Part shown: positions 5,833 through 8,898 of the stretch, in pieces
Layout of the letters: every line of letters starts with the position of its first letter
Numbering within the stretch: the stretch's first letter is position 1
Assembly (NCBI GenBank): GCA_017308345.1
Contig: JAFKFE010000553.1
Span: 1 to 8,898, forward strand
Reading direction: 5' to 3'
DNA length: 8,898 nucleotides
From: Alphaproteobacteria bacterium
GTDB taxonomy: Bacteria > Pseudomonadota > Alphaproteobacteria > Rhizobiales > Rhizobiaceae
The notes under the pieces: model-generated
What the model saw: only the letters and a program-made list of their open reading frames with translations
Databases searched by the model: none
Told to the model about the DNA's origin: nothing
Position numbers and translations under genes: made by a program

Positions 5833-6738
5833 ATGGCGGCAAGCGGCCGACGGACAGGAGCGACCGGTGGCGATGCTTTCGCCGCCGGCCTGATGCTCGC
5901 TCCCGCCGCTCTGCTGCTCGGCGTCTTCTTCGTCTGGCCTTTCCTGCGCGGCCTGTGGATCAGCGCGACGCGCTGGGACGGCTTTTCCACACCGGTCTTC
6001 GTCGGCTTCGCCAACTACGCCCGGCTTTTCGGCGACAGCCTGTTCCAGGGCGCCCTGCTCAACAACCTGATCTTCGTCGCCCTCATCCTGATCTTCAAGA
6101 ACGGCTTGGGCATGGGGCTCGCGCTTCTGCTCGACCGTGCGCTGTTCTTCCGCGGACCGATCCGCGCCGCCGTCTTCATCCCCGTCACGCTGTCATTTGC
6201 CGCGACGGGCCTGCTTTGGTCATGGATCTACAATCCGGTGTTCGGCCTTCTCAACGCCGCACTGGACCTCGTCGGGCTCGCCGGCCTCAAGCACTCCTGG
6301 CTCGGCGATGCCGACATCGCTCTCTATGCCATCGTCGCCGTCGACATCTGGAAGTGGCTGGGTTTCCACGCCGTGATCTATCTCGCCGGCCTGCAGACCA
6401 TTCCGGGCGAACTCTACGAGGCGGCGCGTATCGACGGCGCCAGTGCATTTCACCGCTTTCGCCACATCACCTTGCCGCTGATGATGCCGGTCGTGCTGAT
6501 CAACGTCATCCTCGGCCTGTCGGGCGCGTTCGTGCGTAACTTCGACATCGTTCAGGTGTTGACGCAGGGCGGCCCCAACCATGCCACCGAGGTGGTGATG
6601 ACCTTGATGGTCAAGACCGCCTTCCAGGACGGCAATATGGGCTATGCGAGCGCCATGGGCTTCACGCTGTTCCTGATCGTCGGCCTCTGCTGCGTGGCTC
6701 TGCTTGCGCTCATGCGCCGCTCGAGGGTGGACCTGTGA
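5833..6738 (+). CDS. ABC transporter permease, MalF/UgpA type
   Basis: A 301-residue inner-membrane permease of the binding-protein-dependent carbohydrate importers. Hydrophobic segments lie near residues 17-38, 76-100, 112-132, 160-186, 217-236 and 272-294, giving the usual six. The cytoplasmic EAA loop, which docks on the ABC ATPase, is EAARIDGASAFHRFRHITLP (196-215). The N-terminal motif LLLGVFFVWPFLRGLWIS and the NFDIVQVLTQGGPNHAT segment are typical of the UgpA-like group. It begins 7 bp after the isomerase-like gene and overlaps the second permease gene by 4 bp, so the proteins are probably translationally coupled and form a heterodimeric channel. Confidence 0.93.
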   Translation: MAASGRRTGATGGDAFAAGLMLAPAALLLGVFFVWPFLRGLWISATRWDGFSTPVFVGFANYARLFGDSLFQGALLNNLIFVALILIFKNGLGMGLALLLDRALFFRGPIRAAVFIPVTLSFAATGLLWSWIYNPVFGLLNAALDLVGLAGLKHSWLGDADIALYAIVAVDIWKWLGFHAVIYLAGLQTIPGELYEAARIDGASAFHRFRHITLPLMMPVVLINVILGLSGAFVRNFDIVQVLTQGGPNHATEVVMTLMVKTAFQDGNMGYASAMGFTLFLIVGLCCVALLALMRRSRVDL

Positions 6739-7643
6739 CGATGGCGGCGCCCGCCCCTGCCGTCTCGGCCGGCAAGGCCACCTCCGTTCCGATGCGGTGG
6801 CGGCGCCGCGCAATCTTCGGCCCGGGCATTGGCGAATTGGTCCTCGTCTACGGCCTGCTCGCGCTTGTCCTGATCGAGACGCTCTACCCGCTGATCTGGG
6901 TTCTGTTCGGCTCCTTCAAGTCGAAGGAAGAGGTGATCGCCAATGTCTGGGGGCCACCCGCGCATCTTTTGTGGTCGAACTATGCGGAGGCCTGGAAGAT
7001 TTCCGGCATGGGCGCCCGCATCTTCAACTCCGCGAGCATCACCGCGGGCGCGCTGCTGCTTCTGGTGCTCGCGGCCACGCCCGCGGCCTATGCGCTGTCC
7101 CGCATCAGATTCCGCGGACGCAACGTCATTCTGGCCTTCATCGTCGCCGCCATGCTGGTGCCGCCGCAGGTGATGGCGATCCCTTTGTTCATGACGGCGC
7201 GCGACCTTGGGCTCGTCAACAGTCGCGTCGGCATCGCCATCATCCATGCCGCGTCGACATTGCCGCTTTCCATTTTCATCATGCGCAGCTTCTTCCTGAC
7301 GCTGCCCATGGAACTGGAGGACGCCGCCCGCATGGACGGCGCGAACCGGGTGCAGACGCTGTGGCATGTGATGCTGCCGCTCATCCGCCCGGGCATCGCG
7401 CTGGTCACCATCTTCGCCTTCATCGAGATCTGGAACGACTTCTTCCTGGCCTTCCTGTTGCTGCGCGAGCCATCGGTGCAGACGATCCCGCTCGGCCTCG
7501 TCGCCTTCTTCCAGCAATACGGCTCGATGTGGAACCTGTACTTCGCCGCTCTCACGCTGACGACGCTGCCGGTCATCGCGGTGTTCCTGCTGATGCAGCG
7601 GCATTTCATCGCCGGCCTGACCGCCGGCGCGGTAAAGTCCTGA
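6735..7643 (+). CDS. ABC transporter permease, MalG/UgpE type
   Basis: A 302-residue inner-membrane permease, partner of the preceding one. Hydrophobic segments lie near residues 35-58, 101-121, 130-151, 164-186, 219-241 and 270-288. The EAA loop is EDAARMDGANRVQTLWHVML (195-214), the second docking site for an ABC ATPase. The short C-terminal tail FIAGLTAGAVKS is characteristic of this family. I use the GTG at 6735, which overlaps the upstream stop (GTGA) and has GAGGGTGG just before it. The ATG at 6741, two codons later, is the alternative. No ATPase gene follows in the operon. Confidence 0.93.
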   Translation: MTMAAPAPAVSAGKATSVPMRWRRRAIFGPGIGELVLVYGLLALVLIETLYPLIWVLFGSFKSKEEVIANVWGPPAHLLWSNYAEAWKISGMGARIFNSASITAGALLLLVLAATPAAYALSRIRFRGRNVILAFIVAAMLVPPQVMAIPLFMTARDLGLVNSRVGIAIIHAASTLPLSIFIMRSFFLTLPMELEDAARMDGANRVQTLWHVMLPLIRPGIALVTIFAFIEIWNDFFLAFLLLREPSVQTIPLGLVAFFQQYGSMWNLYFAALTLTTLPVIAVFLLMQRHFIAGLTAGAVKS

Positions 7644-7656
7644 ACCGGAGGTTGCG

Positions 7657-8757
7657 ATGAGCGCATCCCAAACGCGCCCGCTGGGCATCGGCGTCATCGG
7701 CTGCGGCGAGATCGCGCAGCTCATGCATCTGCCGATCATCCATGAATTGCCACAGTTGAGGATCGCCGCGCTCTGCGACCTGTCGCGGAGCGTGCTCGAC
7801 AGCCTGGGCGGCCACTATGGCGTCACGGCGCGCTACCGTGACTATCACGATCTGCTTGGCGACCCGGCGGTCGATGCGGTGGTCATATGCACCTTCGACC
7901 ACGGACCCGTGGTGCGGGCAGCCATCGAGGCGGGCAAGCACTTCATCGTCGAGAAGCCGCTGGCTTTCACGGCGCAAGAGGCACGCCCGCTGGTCGCGGC
8001 GGCCACGGCCAGCGGCCTGACGGCCCTGGTCGGCTATATGAAGCTCTACGATCCTGGCTACCGGCTCGCCCTGGAGAAGATCGCGGCGATCGGCCGGCCA
8101 AGGATGATCCAGGTGCATGATTTCGCCGGCCGCTTCGACCGCTACCAGCAGCTCTACACCCAGGTGCGCGGCAAGGATGTCGACGCCGCCGTGATCAAGG
8201 CCGGTCAGCAGGAGGTGGCCGGCCGCGTCGCCGCGATGCTGGGCGAGCGGCACGCGCCCTATGCCGATCTCTACATGACGCTGCTGATGCTGGGCAGCCA
8301 CGACCTCGCCGTGCTGCGCGGCGCCTTCGGTGTTGCCGAAACCGTGGCTTATGCGCAGGCGGTCGGCCCGACCCATCTGATGGCGGTGCTGGGCTTTGCC
8401 GACCGCGTGCCGGCGCTGCTGGAAGTCGCGTTCGGGGCGCAATATGAATGGTGGGACGAATGGATGACGGTCCACGGCGAGGCTGACGAGGTGCGCATCG
8501 ACTTCCAGAACCCGTATGTGCGCAACGCGGCCGCCACCGTGCGCCTGCGCGAAGCCGCGGGCGAAGGCCCGAGCGAGCGCATCCTGCCCGGCACGCCCGA
8601 GACCGCCTTCCGCCGCCAATGGCAGCATTTCATCGCCTGCATCCGCGGCGAGGCAAAGCCGATCACCCAGCTTCAGGGCGGGCTCGACGATCTCGAACTT
8701 GCCGAACGCATCATCAAGGCGCTTCCGGCGAGAGCGCCCGATGAGGCAGCGGCATGA
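7657..8757 (+). CDS. Gfo/Idh/MocA-family NAD(P)-dependent oxidoreductase
   Basis: A 366-residue cytoplasmic oxidoreductase. The Rossmann fold opens with GVIGCGEIAQLMHLP (12-26), carrying the dinucleotide-binding Gly-x-Gly-x-x-Ala pattern. EKPLAF (99-104) is the family's signature with its active-site Lys100, and GSHDLAVLRG (213-222) supplies His215, the expected catalytic-region residue. Members oxidise sugars, inositols and related polyols at a ring or chain hydroxyl, or cleave glycosides by a redox mechanism. A clear GGAGG sits five bases before the ATG, 13 bp after the second permease gene. Together with the TIM-barrel protein it suggests oxidation followed by isomerisation or dehydration of the imported compound. 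It is the last gene before the transposase remnant; substrate unknown. Confidence 0.92.
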   Translation: MSASQTRPLGIGVIGCGEIAQLMHLPIIHELPQLRIAALCDLSRSVLDSLGGHYGVTARYRDYHDLLGDPAVDAVVICTFDHGPVVRAAIEAGKHFIVEKPLAFTAQEARPLVAAATASGLTALVGYMKLYDPGYRLALEKIAAIGRPRMIQVHDFAGRFDRYQQLYTQVRGKDVDAAVIKAGQQEVAGRVAAMLGERHAPYADLYMTLLMLGSHDLAVLRGAFGVAETVAYAQAVGPTHLMAVLGFADRVPALLEVAFGAQYEWWDEWMTVHGEADEVRIDFQNPYVRNAAATVRLREAAGEGPSERILPGTPETAFRRQWQHFIACIRGEAKPITQLQGGLDDLELAERIIKALPARAPDEAAA

Positions 8758-8768
8758 GACTTCCTGTG

Positions 8769-8898
8769 TCAACCTGTTGTGAGCAAGGCGATTGCGGCGG
8801 GGTGTTTTTTGGGGTCGTAAGGTGTGCCGTCTTGCCATGCACGCCAAAGGATTCTGAGCCATGCCCTGGCCAGGATGCGCACGGCGTGAGGGTGCCTG
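8769..8898 (-). mobile_element. C-terminal end of an IS110/IS116/IS902-like transposase, partial
   Basis: On the minus strand, 43 codons entering from beyond the window encode ARAWLRILWRAWQDGTPYDP and end at a stop at 8769-8771. This resembles the C-terminal tail of IS110/IS116/IS902-type transposases, with the pattern of a regularly spaced Trp-rich helix followed by Asp-Gly-x-x-Tyr-Asp-Pro. Its stop lies only 11 bp from the convergent oxidoreductase stop. This is less 3' non-coding DNA than such elements normally carry, so the element end may be lost here. Whether the rest of the transposase is intact cannot be seen. Confidence 0.55.

Noticed and set aside
4764..6014. A 416-codon minus-strand ORF opposite the isomerase-like gene
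   Set aside because: It is an antisense shadow of a gene with a recognisable metal-binding TIM-barrel pattern.
7606..8862. A 418-codon minus-strand ORF opposite the oxidoreductase gene
   Set aside because: Its composition is that of a shadow; only a different minus-strand frame near 8769-8898 gives transposase-like sequence.
1..8898. CRISPR array, tRNA, rRNA or riboswitch
   Set aside because: I saw no regularly spaced direct repeats, no cloverleaf with CCA-end features, and no rRNA-like or known riboswitch core sequences.

Overview
The window looks like chromosome or island DNA from a GC-rich alphaproteobacterium of the Rhizobiales (Mesorhizobium-like). This rests on the codon use, the CTTGAC-type -35 elements and the gene families present; no taxonomic marker is in view, so it is inference.

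Layout. Bases 1-180 hold the frameshifted C-terminal remnant of an IS5-like transposase on the minus strand. A small basic membrane ORF follows (185-457, minus), preceded by a good ribosome binding site. From 609 to 3191 three minus-strand genes are read leftward as one apparent operon: an isochorismatase-like cysteine hydrolase, a MarR-family regulator, and an enamidase-type amidohydrolase with all expected metal ligands. A control region of about 250 bp (3192-3442) separates this from a plus-strand operon (3443-8757). That operon encodes a family 1 (carbohydrate-type) solute-binding protein, a strong intercistronic hairpin, a xylose-isomerase-like TIM-barrel protein, two ABC permeases, and a Gfo/Idh/MocA oxidoreductase. 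The C-terminus of an IS110-like transposase (minus) starts 11 bp after the oxidoreductase stop and runs off the window.

How it may work together. The plus operon has the usual composition of a polyol or sugar uptake and oxidation/isomerisation module, except that no ABC ATPase is present. The minus operon carries two enzymes that hydrolyse C-N bonds and a repressor-type regulator. An imperfect palindrome covers the predicted -10 region of the minus operon, and a different inverted repeat sits between the -35 and -10 regions of the plus operon. The most interesting reading is a divergent, IS-bounded catabolic locus that imports a polar, possibly glycosylated, compound and releases ammonia from its cyclic amide/enamide part. 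The substrate is not determined, and it is equally possible that the two operons are only neighbours.
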